64,000 nt of DNA from Coenobita brevimanus (GCA_032717465.1 CM064658.1:6674001-6738000), one strand, 5' to 3'; positions 11,318-23,637 are shown, counted from the first letter of the stretch. The notes: a model not told the origin generated them from the sequence alone. Made by a program: numbers and translations.

Positions 11318-11492
11318 ACAGCACCCCATACTATTAAGCACATTATGGAAGACTGCATTGCACACAATCACCCACGCCAACAACACAACATACACTCTTT
11401 GAGAGCTCTGTGGGAAAGCCCGGTCTCGGCCATGGCCTTCCTAAGGGACTCAGGGCTGTTCGGCCAGACTGCCTAGGGAACAGCTACTACTA
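11318..11492 (+). mobile_element. LINE B 3' end fragment (about 175 bp)
   Basis: Nearly identical to the last 165 bp of LINE B (10530-10700 and 56630-56795), ending in the same CTA-repeat tail. It abuts LINE A at exactly the same LINE A position as the 3' end of the second LINE B copy (CTACCTCTCCTC follows in both). Confidence 0.75.
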
Positions 11493-14400
11493 CTACCTCT
11501 CCTCATCACAACAATACTCTCCAGTCTCATTCTAACACTTAACTTCCATCGTTAACCTAGTCCACCCCAGGCGTTGCACTCAAGGACGCACCACACATCC
11601 ACCTAATCATTGCTATTTCTGTACGTTTGAGCCTGCGAATGTCCTCTTCCTTTAGTGCCCAGGTCTCACTACCATACAGCATTACACTGCTAACATGCTG
11701 CATACAAAGATCCTTAGCATGGAGGGAGAGCCCTCTCACTGTCAGGAGAGGCAGCTGCTCCCTGAACTTCGTCCAACTACTTCTGACTCTAGCCACAGAG
11801 CTAGCTCCAGCTTCACCTCCAGCACATAACATGTTTCCAAAATAACAAAACTCCACACACTCAAATGGCTCACCAGCAAGAGCAATCCTTTCACACCTGA
11901 CAATTTTCATATGCCCTCTCTGACACACTCTGCACATGAAATCAGCATTATTTCACAGTCTACATCTCCTGTGCACCCAATTATCACAAACACTGCTCAT
12001 TGTGGAATTAATTCCCATGTCCTTGTGGCAAATTGCACATGGCCACTCTACCTCTTCATTGACAGTACCACCTCCAGCCCTAGATACCATCACCTTTGTT
12101 TTATCTGCATTTACTCTCAGGCCCTTGTGCCCCATATCATTTCTCCACTTCCTAAATCTTTCTCTGCCTCCCTTTCATTCTCTGCAATCAACACCAAATC
12201 ATTGGCATACAACATCTCTCACGTGAGTCCATTTCTGAAGTCACGTGAGAGGGCTTCAAGTACCATGATAAGCAACAAGGGGGTCAAGACTGACCCCTGA
12301 TGCACATCAGCATTCACAGGTAACTCATCACCCAAATCTCCATTCACTCTTACCTGAGTGTGATCACCCACATACATAGCCATAACCACCTTAACCAGCC
12401 ACTCCTTGATCCCAAACTTTCATATTTTCCACTTCACCACCTCTGTAGGGACTCTTGTCAAAGGCCTTCTCCTCCAAATCACCAAAAACAAAGTACAGAT
12501 CCCTTTTCTTTCCTATATATTTTTCCTGACGTTGTCAAACAATGAATATGACATCAGTCATCCCTTTGCCTGACATAAACACAGACTGCAGCTCATCAGT
12601 GATCACTCTTTCTCTGATAATACCATCTAGAACTCTCACTCCATTACCATCATTATCTGGTCCAAAAGATTTATGCCTCAGTAATTTCCTCCTTCCAGGG
12701 CATCATCCTTCCCCTCCCCTTGTACACATTTACAGTCACACTCCTCAGCCAGTCATCTGGTACAACACATATATAAACATATATATCAGTTCAGTAACTA
12801 ATCCCACTCCTATATCTCCTGAGGCCTTCAGTGTTTCAGCAGTCAACTCAGACACACCTGCTGCCTTCCCTACCTGCATCCTGCCTATTGCCCTGCTCAC
12901 AGTAGCAACGTCAAAGGCCAAGGGCCAGACTCTGGATCTGCTGGCTCCAAACCATCCCTGTTCCAGTCAGACTCCTCATTCAACAACCGATTACGGTATA
13001 GTGCTCTCTCCATACGTCTTTAATATCTGCACTGTTCACTGATACCCTTCCCTCATCATTCTCCACACATTGCTCACTTATTATATCTCTGTTTTCCCTT
13101 TTCATCTGATTTGCCACCTTAAATATCATTCGTCCTTCCCATGCTATTTAGGTTACCCAGTAAAAGTTTCTGAGACTCAGATTTTTCCCTGTAAACCTCT
13201 TTCTAGCCCTATGCTTGGTAGCCAAGTATTTCTCTTTGTTACCACTCCTTTTCCATTCCTGGACTGTGACAAGCCTTCATTTCTCCTGAACTGCAGCTTC
13301 TACACCCTCATTCCACCACCAGGTTACTTTATGTCTTGGGAGACTCTTAGTCCATCCACACACTGAATCAGTAACTCTCAGGAGATTGTTCTTGAGACCC
13401 TTACTGTTCATCAACACTTCTGTCAACAGCTCCCTGTTTAGCCACCACTCTACCCATCTCACTGTGGAAGGCCTCCTTTACTGCTTGGTTTTTCAACTTT
13501 CATATTTTCCTCCTTAAGCACCATGTCACGTATCAATAACTTGTGTCGCTGTACACCAGACATGGGGTAATAGTAATATGTAATGGTAATAGACTATTAC
13601 AGGGTTTTCAAAGTAATAATAATAGTAATAGATCACAAGTTCCTGGCTGTAATAGTAATTGTAATAGTAATAGAAGGCAAAGTAATAGATAATTGTTTAT
13701 TACTTTCCCATTACAGACACTTCTTTAATACTGTTTACCATAATCAATAAAAACAGCCTTCTCACCTTGGTTACCTGTTGGCTGCTCTCGAAGCTGCAGG
13801 TACACCACAGGAGACTGTGCAGAATGGAGAGTGGTCAACAGGCCATCAGGTGATCTAGACATACTTGTGCATTCAGTGGAACAGCCTCCCAACGATAATG
13901 AAAATAAAAACCATTTTCAATTTAATTAATACCATTATCATAAATAATATATTAATAGTAATAGTAATACTAACAGATGACCAAGAAATAGTAATTGTAA
14001 TAGATAACCACTAAAGTAATTGTAATAGTAATATAATAGACAGCAAATGAAATTAATAGTAATAGAAGCCCAGTAATAGACCCTATGTCTGCTGTACACG
14101 CTGCTCACTCCCTATAATCATAACATCCCTCATTAACCTATCAGTCCTCCCAACCAGGAAATAGTCCATCTGGCTGCTGTTTCCCCCAGACTCATATGTA
14201 ATCAACCTACTCTCACTTTTCCTAAAATGTGTTTTGCATGCAATCATGTTCATTGCCACCCCAAACTCAAGTATCCTTTCCCTTTCCTCATTCCTTATGT
14301 GCATCCCCCATGCACTCTTCATATCCTTGAGCTGCTTCACCAACAAGGCCATTTAAGTCCCCTCTTAAAACTACCATCTCATCATTTCCCATACCACTTA

Positions 14401-14640
14401 CTACATGTATTAAGTCATCCCAGAATCTATCCATCTCCACCTCATCCAAGCCTGCCTGTGGAACATATGCCGATATAAATGAAAATGTTACCCCACTGAA
14501 CAAAATTTTCACTAGTATTATCCTTTCACTCACTCTTATTACATTCATGATATATTCCACCCATTTCATATTAATAATAATAGTAACCCTAATTTGATTA
14601 TGAAGTGCTGTACTCTTTTTATAGTACTTTGCCAAAAATT
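11493..14640 (-). mobile_element. LINE A copy 2, most complete copy (endonuclease and RT pseudogene)
   Basis: Minus-strand order from 5' to 3': an apurinic-type endonuclease (14288-14635 and 14083-14352), with SFISAYVPQAG, VVLRGDLNG and SQMDYFLVGR blocks; a linker with HKVTWWWNEGVEAAVQEK (13277-13462); the RT domain (roughly 13050-12150), with the KAFD block decayed near 12460; KWRDGMGHKGLRVNADKTK (about 12100); and a C-terminal region at 11557-11937 with FEYFG-like, LYGSETWALKEED and MIRWMCGASL blocks. This layout suits an RTE-like LINE. Many stops and frameshifts make it a pseudogene. A hAT MITE is inserted at 13557-14091, and the 3' end is lost at the LINE B junction. Confidence 0.75.
13557..14091 (-). 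mobile_element. hAT-type MITE with TAATAG-rich arms, copy 2
   Basis: Starts CAGACATGGGGTAATAG and ends GACCCTATGTCTG, with a perfect 8-bp target duplication CTGTACAC at 13549-13556 and 14092-14099. Removing it rejoins LINE A. It is the inverted counterpart of 6646-7153. Confidence 0.85.
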
Positions 14641-14949
14641 GGTGTCTCCATCTTGAATACTGAGTTGTAACATTAAGAGTAGAATATGATGCTCATCGCA
14701 AGGAAGTATGTAAAGCCATAGCATTCTCTCTCTCTCTCTCCAGCCACTGAGGTATGTGAAGTAGACTGCAGAAGAACTAAAATCTAGGCCAGGTTTATTT
14801 GAAAAGAATATAGTTGGATAAGTGAAAATAAACATTTACAATGGTCCCTCGTTATAAGATTTGGGCTTATATTCTCGTTAAGGAAGGAAGCTTCCTAACA
14901 TTTCTTCCATAACAGTTTATTTTTGCATATGACTGGTTTATATCCTTTT

Positions 14950-16530
14950 GTATGTGGCTGGGAGAAAGAGGGAGGTGAGAAGACAGGAAGAAATCAGTAG
15001 GATGGAAGTTGTGGAAGCAATGAAGAAAGTCAAAATGGGGAAAGCCCCAGGAATTGATGGAGTGTGTGGTGAAATGCTGAAGCATGGGGGAGAGCTAGTA
15101 GTAGAATGGATGTGGAAGATGTGCAGATTGGCCTGGGAAGAAGGTAGAGTCTCGGAGGATTGGAAGTCAGGTATAATTATTTCCTTGTACAAAGGGAAAG
15201 GGGAAAAAGAAGTGTGTGTTCATCACAGGGGCATTTGTCTTCTTAGTGTAATAGGAAGAGTATATGGTAGGATACTTATTGACAGAGTCAGGAAAATAAC
15301 AGAGGAATTAGTTGGAGAAGAACAGGGAGGCTTTAGGAAGGGAAGAGGTTGTGTAGATCAGATATTCATTCTTAGATTTTTTGTGGAAAAGTTTCTAGAG
15401 AAGGGAAAGAAGTTGTATGTGGCCTTCATGGATTTAGAGAAAACGTATGACAGGGTGGATAGACAAGGATTGTGGAAAGTATTAAGAATATATGGAGTAG
15501 ATGGGAAGCTGTTGAATGCTGTGAAGAGTATGTATGAGGGTGCTAAGGCTGCAGTGCTTGTGGATAGATAACTGAGTGAATTTTTCTATTTGAAGGTTGG
15601 GTTGAAACAGATGTGTCATGTCTCCATGGTTGTTCAATCTGTACATGGATGGGGTTATATAAAGAGATACACGGTAGGGCAGTGGATGTTGGAGTGGCCC
15701 TAGTGAGATAGGGCAGTGTTTGGAAACTCCCTGTATTGTTGTTTGCAGATGATACTGTGTTGTTAAGTGCAGACGAAGGGGAGCTGCAAGGCTTGGTGGA
15801 TGAGTTTGGGAAAGTGTGTAGGAAACAAAATCTAAAGGTGCATGTAGGGAAGAGTAAAGTTATGGTCTTTGAGGGAAGTGAAGTCAGTGAATGTTCATTG
15901 AGGTTGGAAGATGAGGAAATGGAAAATGTGAGTATGTTTAAGTACTTGGGTAGTGTGATGAGTAAGGATGGAAGTTTGGAGGATGAAGTGCTTGAAAGGG
16001 TACAACAAGGAAGAAAGGTTGCTGGTTCCCTGAAACCAGTGATAAGAAACAGGGAAGTGAGCATGGAAGTGAAAAAGTTACTACATGACAGTATTGTGAT
16101 ACCATCTCGAACGTATGGAAGTGAAGCTTGGATGTTGTTGGAAGAACACAAGTCAAGAGTGAGGGCAGTGGAAATGAGTTATTTGAGAGGAGCCTGTGGA
16201 GTCATGGAGAGACAGACTGACAAATGAGGATGTGAAGGAGCCTTATGGGGTGGATGTGGATGTGATAGGAAGTGTTAGGAGAAACACATTGAGGTGGTTT
16301 GGCCATGTGGAGAGGATGGAGAGTGAGAGACTGACAAGGAGAGTGTATGTGAGTGAGGTGGAGGGGGAGGACAAGTATGAAAGGGATGGAATGGAGAGGT
16401 ATATGAGGAGGGGGTGTGTGAGCTGGGAGCAGGACAGTGAAATGGCGGGGGACAGGGCGACGTGGAGGCAATTTGTTTGTGGCCACCCCGTATAGGACTG
16501 AGGCGTCTTGCAATACATAGGTAGATAGAT
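14950..16530 (+). mobile_element. LINE C copy 1 (reverse transcriptase pseudogene)
   Basis: Non-LTR retrotransposon with RT in broken frames. 14948-15571 carries MGKAPGIDGVCGEMLKHGG, GGFRKGRGCVDQIF and YVAFMDLEKTYDRVDRQG (motif A). A stop at 15569-15571 and frameshifts follow; about 15600-15650 retains a decayed motif B region. 15736-16227 has LLFADDTVLLSADEGEL-like motif C (FADD) and KYLGSVMSKDGSLEDEV. 16196-16495 gives RRNTLRWFGHVERMESERL and WRQFVCGHP. It ends in GGCGTCTTGCAAT and a GATA tail. No endonuclease domain is visible, so the copy is 5'-truncated. Fragments lie at 11018-11317, 18587-18824 and 18945-19165. Confidence 0.8.
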
Positions 16531-16545
16531 GTTATTAATGTAGAG

Positions 16546-16878
16546 CAGTGGTACTCAACTGGCGGACTGCGGTCCAAATCCGATGAGCTTTTGTGCGGAC
16601 CCCAGCACACTAGCTGCTGGTGGAATGGTGGTTACTTCTAGAATAAATGTACATTCAATGTTTTTTTTTTTTTTTTTTTTTTTTTTTCCAGTGAAATGAT
16701 TTTTGTAGTTTATTTTCATAAACATTTTTAGGCAAAAAGTTCATGTAGCTTGAAATAAATTGTAATGTGTGTTCTTATATGTTTCTTAGTACCACATTTT
16801 TTAAGACTTTCATCCGGACCCTTGCTACAAAGGAAACTGTGTGTCTGGACCTTCACACATAGTAGTTGAGTACCCCTG
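16546..16878. mobile_element. hAT-type MITE, second family
   Basis: Ends are CAGTGGTACTCAACT and, inverted, CAGGGGTACTCAACT, flanked by a perfect 8-bp duplication ATGTAGAG (16538-16545 and 16879-16886). These are typical hAT signatures. Internal poly-T at about 16662-16687. No coding capacity. Confidence 0.88.
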
Positions 16879-17189
16879 ATGTAGAGTATGGCCATATTGG
16901 AAGGATTTATGAAACACAGAGTAGTGTGCTATAATAAAATAAATTGCTTAAGAAAAGATGTTAGGGAGCATCCTCAACTGACAAGAATATGGGCCTTAGG
17001 GATCTTTGTCAGATGAGTACAAACAGACTATAGTAAAGGGATCATTGAAAGCTGTATCTGATACTCTTATTTCATTCTCTCCTCAACTGAAAAAAGTTGC
17101 AAGGTATGATAAGGAGATAAAGACCACATTATTGGATTAAAAGGGTTAATGTATGCCTTAAACATTATTACAGGATTGGATGCTAGAGG

Positions 17190-17395
17190 AAAGCCTTCAT
17201 GTGGTGGCATAATATGATGAAGCGGCTCCACTGCCCAGTTATACAAACGTCCCTCAGTTCCCTCCCTATCCCCCAACAGGAAGGTAATGGACTGCCGGAG
17301 ATGAGCAAGTTCAGCTTCGAGCCCACCATGTTCACATCTAGATGAACCAGAGGATGCAGCTACTACTACTTTTCTACAGTAATGCATTTACACTT
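17190..17395 (-). repeat. Dispersed repeat family S3, copy 2
   Basis: Matches 4055-4320 in order and orientation, ending in a CTACTACTAC run near 17360. Copy 3 is inverted at 19560-19750. Confidence 0.55.
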
Positions 17396-17489
17396 ACATC
17401 ACAAAGACCCTAACTCCGTTCCACTCAGTTGATGGCCAAATGTAACCAGAGTGGAGTGTTGATTTGATTATATTTGTACTGTTTTTACT

Positions 17490-17660
17490 CTAACTTGGCC
17501 CAGATTTTCATCCTTTTGCAGCATGTATCACGTAGCTCAGTTGCAAAGACTCTACCATGGCTCTGCATCCCTTCCATAGCACTTATTCATGTCCAGCATC
17601 ATATTCTAGTGTTGATCTATTGTTACAGCTCGTCTTTTAAGTTGGAGAGATGGAAATTTT
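17490..17660 (+). repeat. Diverged single unit of the TTGGCCCAGA repeat
   Basis: Contains AACTTGGCCCAGATTTTC, a CTTTTGCAG block, GCACTTATTCATG and CATATTCTAGTG, the same ordered blocks as the tandem units at 32220-32890. Another diverged unit lies at 18045-18180. Confidence 0.5.
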
Positions 17661-18044
17661 AGGTCGTTAGAGTAAAAAGAGTGCTAGTATAGTACAGTAG
17701 TTCCCACCTTAGAACTGTGGCAAGTCCTCCATTCATGCCCATTAAACACAAACAAGTGATGGGAGTGTCCCTTTCTGCTTGTATAAAGCCACCTATTTCC
17801 TTCAGGTAACACTAAGAATTCCTGATGGCGTGGCTGCAGTGTACCACCAAGATTTCCCATGGCTGACTGGAGGTCTTTCGATTCTGTAATGCCACCAGGG
17901 GAAGTAGGCGGTATCCTGGCTTTGGATCCCTACACATGGAAGGTAATGTGGGATTGTGTGTTACTGGTTGACATTCATTGCAGTAACACCTACTTAAGTA
18001 TTTGGTATGTAAAGTATAATTCAACTAACCTTTTGCTCTTTTGC

Positions 18045-18180
18045 CTTGGCCAAGATTTTTGTCCTCTTGTAGTTTATTGCACATAGTTCAGTGGCAGAAA
18101 AAGATAGTAATATGACTCTGCATTCTTTTGTAGCCCTTCTTTATGACTAGCATCACATTCTGGTGTTTGTCAGTTGTCAC
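18045..18180 (+). repeat. Diverged single unit of the TTGGCCCAGA repeat
   Basis: Reads TTGGCCAAGATTTTTGTCC, then CTTGTAGTTTATTGCAC and CATCACATTCTGGTG; weaker than 17490-17660 but in the same order. Confidence 0.4.
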
Positions 18181-18586
18181 AAATGAGTATTCATGACGGA
18201 TAGGACATTTTTAGGCTAAGTTAGAATGAAATGGGTACAGTATAGAAATAGGGCTGTACAGTATTAGGCATGTATAATTAACTTTAGCCAATTTGTTTAC
18301 TTCTGATATAACTGGGCTACTCACAGCTTGATTACCATGTCATCAGATGTAATTATGATTCTATGTTTCCTCTTGATTGCATGTTGCGTGAAAGTTGATG
18401 AACCATATTATGACGTGGGAGTGAACATCCACGGTCATGGGTTGTGTTCATCCTTCAGTTGAACTACACCTGGCCATCATCAAAGCTGAAAAGGGGTTAT
18501 AGTTTGTTAGGTAAAAATAAATTGACCATGAGATATATGGTTGAGGTGATGATGAGGATGTATTTTGCACGAGCTTAACCCTTTCA

Positions 18587-18824
18587 TGTGGAGAGGATGG
18601 AGGGTGAAAGACTGACAAAGAGAGTGTATGTGAGTGAGGTGGAGGGGGGAAGAGGGAGGGGGAGGCCGAGGATGAGATGGAGGGATGGGGTGGAGAGGTA
18701 TATGAGAGAGGGGGGTGTGAGTTGGGAGCAGGGCAGTGAAATGGCGGGGGACAGGGCGACTTGGAGGCGATTTGTTTGTGGCCACCCCAAACGGGATTGA
18801 GGCGTCTGGCAATAGATAGATAGA
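18587..18824 (+). mobile_element. LINE C, 238-bp 5'-truncated insertion with target duplications
   Basis: Begins within the HVERM coding region and ends in GGCGTCTGGCAATAGATAGA. Flanked by a perfect 12-bp duplication TTAACCCTTTCA (18575-18586 and 18825-18836). This is the hallmark of target-primed reverse transcription and fixes the 3' end of the family. Confidence 0.9.
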
Positions 18825-18944
18825 TTAACCCTTTCACTCTCACTGTTACAGACTCACTTGGGTATCGTGTTCAGTATCTGTGTAAATCATTTTGTTTAGC
18901 TGAAGGAATTTGTAGCCTTCCATCTATAGCCAGATGTCTTCATT

Positions 18945-19165
18945 TCAGAAGGGGTGGTCACAAACAAATTGCCTCCATGTCACCGTGTCTCCTTCCTTCC
19001 TTCATGCTGCCCTGTCTCCAACTCTCATCCCCCTCACTCCTGTACCCCTACCTCTTCACCCACATCCCTCCTCCAAAGCCACTGTTACACCTCTCCACCC
19101 TATCCCTCCTAAGCCACTTATATACCTTTCCACCCCATCCCTCCTAACCCACCCCTATACCTCTC
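18945..19165 (-). mobile_element. Diverged LINE C 3' fragment
   Basis: GGTCACAAACAAATTGCCTC and the following C-rich text match the reverse complement of the LINE C C-terminus (compare 11060-11300), with an internal expansion of TCCACCC-like units. Confidence 0.55.
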
Positions 19166-19559
19166 ACCCCTCCTTATATAATTAGTTTCTTTTTGCATGA
19201 TAAAGTTCTGTAGCCCCCCCCCCTTTTTTTTTTATAGCATAGGTGATGGCCAAGTATAGGTTGACTAGATGTTAAATGCGAATTGGAACCAAGGAGACAC
19301 ATCCCAACCTCATAACTAAAATTTATTGAATTCATGCAACTACACCTTAAGAATGGCCCAGTTCAAGTAGCAGGAGTGGCTCAGTTCTGTCAGATGAAAT
19401 GAAACCAGCTATATCAGTCCAGAGGTTAATGGAGATGGTTTTCAAATCAGCTATACCAGTCCAGAGGTTAATAGAGATGGTTTGACTCTAGCTGGAACTT
19501 CCTTTGGATGAACAAAGTTGTTTTTGGTAGGCTGAGTAAAATGGCAGTGCGTCTGAAGA

Positions 19560-19750
19560 TGGTAATACCAGTAGTGGTAGTAGTTGCACAAAGTTGCAAC
19601 CCCAGGTTCATCTGAACATACCAGTGGATTGCAGGCCAGAGTTACCCTTCTGCAGTCCACAATCCTCCTTCCAGGGGATAGGGATGGAGTTGAGGAATGT
19701 TTGCATAACTCAGCAGCTTCATCACCTGGTCATATTTGTGCCACCAGATT
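19560..19750 (+). repeat. Dispersed repeat family S3, copy 3 (inverted)
   Basis: Reverse orientation relative to 4055-4320 and 17190-17395: begins with a GTAGTAGTTG run, then AGGTTCATCTG, GGATAGGGATGGAG and ends near a poly-T at 19749-19760. Confidence 0.55.
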
Positions 19751-19805
19751 TTTTTTTTTTTACCCTTATAACTCACTCAATGTAGTGCTGTTGTTGGGTG
19801 TCTGC

Positions 19806-20595
19806 TGTTACATAGCCTATGATTTCATCATCCTTTGTGTAATTTTAACGCACAGTATGCTGCATGTTTGATCACGAGCGTGTTCTGCCTCAGTTCCCCC
19901 CTTCTACCGTTATAGTAGAGTAAGTCGACATCTCTGTTATACTTTGCGGGATTGTCATCTCTTTGTCCCCATGGCTTCATTTGCGCGTCCTCATTACAAG
20001 TTGTATCAAGCTCTCCTGGCCCCTATATAATGAGCTCAGTCTCTGCATCATTGCCACTTAGATCTGCTCCTCATTTTGTTCACATCTCTGTCCTCCCCTG
20101 TACAGATATTATTATTGTGAGTGCTCAAGAAGTCTCCAACCATCTAGCAGCTGTGTGTAATTTGAGTATAACTGTTGTTGCATTTTTCTTGTACTGTATA
20201 GCATAAGTTTAATTTGTAGGCTTAGTGAAGTTTTTGTAATTCATGTATGGATCTTTATGTCAGTCATTTTTTATAATAGTTTGTATCTGTAATTATTTAT
20301 CTGGCATTCACTGAGTATTATCTGGTATCTCATTTCATCAGGGCTGACTTAGATAAATTTATTCTTGCTAATTTCGTGTTAATAGAGGCTATTGCAGTTA
20401 ACCATATATTTAACCTGTTTATTTGCCATTACATTATCTTTATGAGTCCTGAATGTTTTGTTGTTAATTTAAGCATTAAACTTTAACTTGTAATTTTACC
20501 TAACTCTTTTGTTTTGAACCTGGAACTTTACGGGACAGTAGTGACTCTTCGTATTCTCACTTAAAGTGTACATTATCTTTCTCTGTTCCGTAACA
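19806..20595 (+). repeat. 5' LTR of the Gypsy element
   Basis: 790 bp, TGTTACA to CGTAACA. A TATATAA box-like sequence is at about 20023-20029 and may be the promoter. AT-rich 3' part. Confidence 0.88.
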
Positions 20596-20612
20596 TAAAT
20601 TTGGCGACCTCA
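20596..20612 (+). promoter_or_regulatory. Putative primer-binding site
   Basis: TAAATTTGGCGACCTCA follows the 5' LTR within a few bases, where a tRNA primer anneals. The tRNA was not identified. Confidence 0.45.
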
Positions 20613-20676
20613 TATCAGGATATTCAGGATATTGTCATAAGGATATTGTTTGATATTTTGTGACTGTGATATATTC

Positions 20677-21120
20677 ATGATGGCTACTATTTCTACACTT
20701 GATGAAGCCAAAGATTTTTTGTCAAATGTGCAAACAGTGTGTGATATAGAAAACAGAACAAAGAATGAACTTAAGCTTGTTGCTCAACAATTGGGAATTG
20801 CAGTTCACTCTCATCATTCTAAAGATCAAATTGTTGGCATGATTAATAAAAGCTTGTTTAATGTAACTCCTCCAAATGAGCAAACGCAGATTGAATTAGC
20901 TAAGTTACAGCTAGCCCTGCAGGAGGCTCGTGTGAAGGAAGCTGAATTTCAAGCACGTGCTAAGGAGGCTGATGTTAAGGAGGCTGAGTTTCACGCACAA
21001 GTTGAACTTGCTAGGATTCAGGCAGACCATGAGTATCGCATGAAACAAGGTGGAACTGGATCATCTAGCTCTGATGATTTTGATGTGGCTAAAAATGTTA
21101 AACTTGTCCCTCCTTTTTAA
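20677..21120 (+). pseudogene. gag N-terminal part, ends at a frameshift
   Basis: Structural capsid-type protein of the Gypsy element. From the tandem ATGs at 20677/20680 the frame encodes MMATISTLDEAKDFLSN, then a long charged helix with KEAEFQARAKEADVKEAEF repeats, predicted coiled coil. The frame stops just after VKLVPPF, where a T-run (about 21114-21118) appears to have one extra base; the next frame continues the capsid without a gap. An upstream ATA-start extension is ignored because the ATG pair is in frame and near the 5' LTR. Confidence 0.7.
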
Positions 21121-22234
21121 TGAATCTGATTTAACTAAGTATTTTCAGTTGTTTGAGAGGGTAGCTACAGGTTTTAATTGGCCTAAGGAGTATTGGCCAG
21201 TACTCCTTCAAACTGTTCTCACCGGTAAAGCTCAAGTAACTTATGCATCTTTGCCTCAGGATCAGTCTGATAATTATGATGTAGTTAAGAGCTTGATTCT
21301 TAAGGCCTATGAGCTTGTTCCTGAAGCTTATAGAGTAAAATTTAGGACAACTTATAAGCAAGATAAGCAATCCCATGTTGAGTATGCAAAAATCAAAGAA
21401 GATCTGTTAGAGCAGTGGTTAAATTCTAAGAATGTGGATTCTGATTTTGGTAAATTTAAGCAGATGATTTTGCTGGAGGATTTCAAAAGGTGTATTAGTA
21501 AAGATGTAAGCCTATATCTTGATGAGAAAAGAATAGATAATTTGTCTGATGCTGCAGTTTTAGCTGATGAGTATGTTCTCGCTCACAAGAGATATTTTAG
21601 AGGAAAAAGGAAAGCTGAGAGTCAGTACGTTGCCTCTACTCAGAGTACAGGTAACAGGAAAGAGAATAAAGATGATGTTTCTCAGGAAGTAAATACCAGC
21701 TTCACCTCTAGATTTCAGAAAAGTAAATGTACTTATTGTAGTAAGCTTGGTCATACTACGGAGAGATGTTTCAGGAGACAGCGTGATGTGAACAAAAAGG
21801 AGTCTTTAAATATTCAGTCAATTGGTCTAGTGTCCACCCTTGAGAGTTCCCAGAATTCTTTAACTGAGTTAACTGAACCTGCTTTGAGGGGTAACTTAAA
21901 TTCTCATGATGGAGCTCCTCTTTTGAGCAGTAACGTGGGTGACACTCTCAAGAGTTCATGTGCTAATTTCCTGTCTGATGGTTTTGTCAGTCCTCTGGAC
22001 AGTAATGACAGGAAATCAGTTAAAATATATCGTGATACAGGTGCTTGCCAATCCCTTATGCTCACCAGTGTTCTAGGCTCTAATGTTAGTTCCTCTAATG
22101 AAACTGTAATCTTACAAGGTGTAGGGAATAATTACTTCTCTGTCCCTCCTTGCAGAGTGAATTTAGAGAGTCTGGTTTTGTTAATGGTTCCGTTATGGTT
22201 GGGTTGGTTGAGACACTCCCAATGTCAGGTGTAA
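21121..22234 (+). pseudogene. gag capsid, zinc knuckle and start of protease
   Basis: Continuation of gag in the neighbouring frame (open from 21050). The capsid region resembles a SCAN-like Gypsy gag (YFQLFERVATGFNWPKEYWP, then HVEYAKIKEDLLEQWL). A CCHC knuckle CTYCSKLGHTTERC lies at about 21729-21771. It is followed by a linker and the aspartic protease motif RDTGACQS at about 22030-22050. The frame is lost near 22160-22175 and the protease continues in the next frame (GVTFLLGNDIGG). The protein would form particles and process the polyprotein. Confidence 0.75.
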
Positions 22235-23637
22235 CTTTCTTACTTGGAAATGATATTGGTGGAAGTCAAGTGTGTCCAGCTCCTCAGTTGTCTAGCGAGC
22301 CAGCGGCTGTGTCCCAGGATTGTGATGTCCCTGATGTGTTCCCTGCATGTGCTGTCACTAGGGCTAAGTCTAAAGTTACTGGTGATTTAGAGGATAATGA
22401 TGATGATGATGTTATCCTAGCTGACACTTTTCTTGCTAATTTGGACCACTCACCAGATGAGGCAGTACCCCGTAGTGTTGATAATTTGTCTCGTCAAGAG
22501 TTGGTTGAGTTGCAGGTTGCTGACCCTGAGTTGAAAGGTCTAGCCAACTCTGCTTACAGTGAAGAAGAGTCAGCCGGTGCTTCTACTTGTTATTATGTAA
22601 AGTCAGGAGTACTTATGAGGAAGTGGAGACCCCCAACAGCATCAGCCGACTGTGAATGGGAGGTTTGTAGGCAGGATATCATTAGAGTGGCTCATGATTC
22701 CAGTTTGGCAGGACACCTTGGAGTGAGGAAGACTGTGGCACGCATTTTGAAACACTTCTACTGGCCAGGTATCTTCAGGGATGTTTCCTGGTATTGTAAG
22801 TCTTGTCACACCTGTCAAGTTGTGGGGAAGTGTAATCAGACCGAAAAGGTTGCACCTCTAGTTCCCATTCCTCCTTTTGAGGCGCCTTTCACCCGTGTGT
22901 TGGTGGATATTGTGGGCCCTCTTCCTAAGACTTCTTCAGGATTTTCTTATGTGTTGACCATGATTGATATGGCTACTCGTTATCCTGAAGCCATTCCACT
23001 TAGAAATATCTCAGCAAAGAACGTGGTTAAGGAAATGCTAGGGTTCTTCACAAAGTTTGGTCAGCCCAAGGAGGTACAGTCAGACCGGGGAAGTAATTTC
23101 ATGTCAAACATTTTCAAACAGTCTCTGAAAGAGTTGGGCATCACCCAGATCACGTCTTCAGCTTACCATCCCCAGACCCAAGGAGCGTTGGAGAGATATC
23201 ATCAAACACTCAAATCGATGCTCAAGAAATACTGTTTGGAACATCAGAAAGACTGGGATAAAGGTCTTCCATTCGTTGTGTTTGCCGCAAGAGAATCTCC
23301 AAATGAATCACTGGGCTTCTCACCTTTTGAACTACTGTTTGGCCATGAAGTAAAAGGACCCCTTAAGTTACTCAAGGAATGCTGGCTGTCGGAGGAAGAT
23401 GACGTCAACCTGCTGGAGTATGTGATGAAGTTCAAAGAACGGCTGTCCACTGCTTTACAGCTGGCGAGAGAGAATTTAGGAGCTGCTCAGGAGAAGATGA
23501 AGACTTGGTATGATAAGAAGTCCAGGTTACGCCACTTTCAGCCAGGAGATCAGGTTTTGATTCTGCTACCAGTGCATGGGCAACCTCTTCAAGCCAAGTT
23601 TAGTGGTCCTTATTTCGTGGAGAAAGAAACTCAGTGA
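22150..23637 (+). pseudogene. Protease C-terminus and integrase
   Basis: About 495 codons. The first 40 residues finish the protease (FLLGNDIGGSQVCP). An acidic linker leads to the integrase: an HHCC finger (HDSSLAGHLG to CKSCHTC, about 22690-22820), and a DDE catalytic core with DIVGPLP, QSDRGSNFMS and an AYHPQTQGALERYHQ block, so all three acidic residues are present. The GPY/F module begins at SGPYFVEK and is cut by a frameshift near 23628; the remainder is in the next frame. Integrase directly downstream of the protease is unlike the usual Ty3/Gypsy order. Integrase inserts the cDNA into the genome. Confidence 0.85.

Noticed and set aside
15543..16151. 202-codon minus-strand frame
   Set aside because: Antisense to LINE C RT; the plus strand carries the recognisable FADD block.
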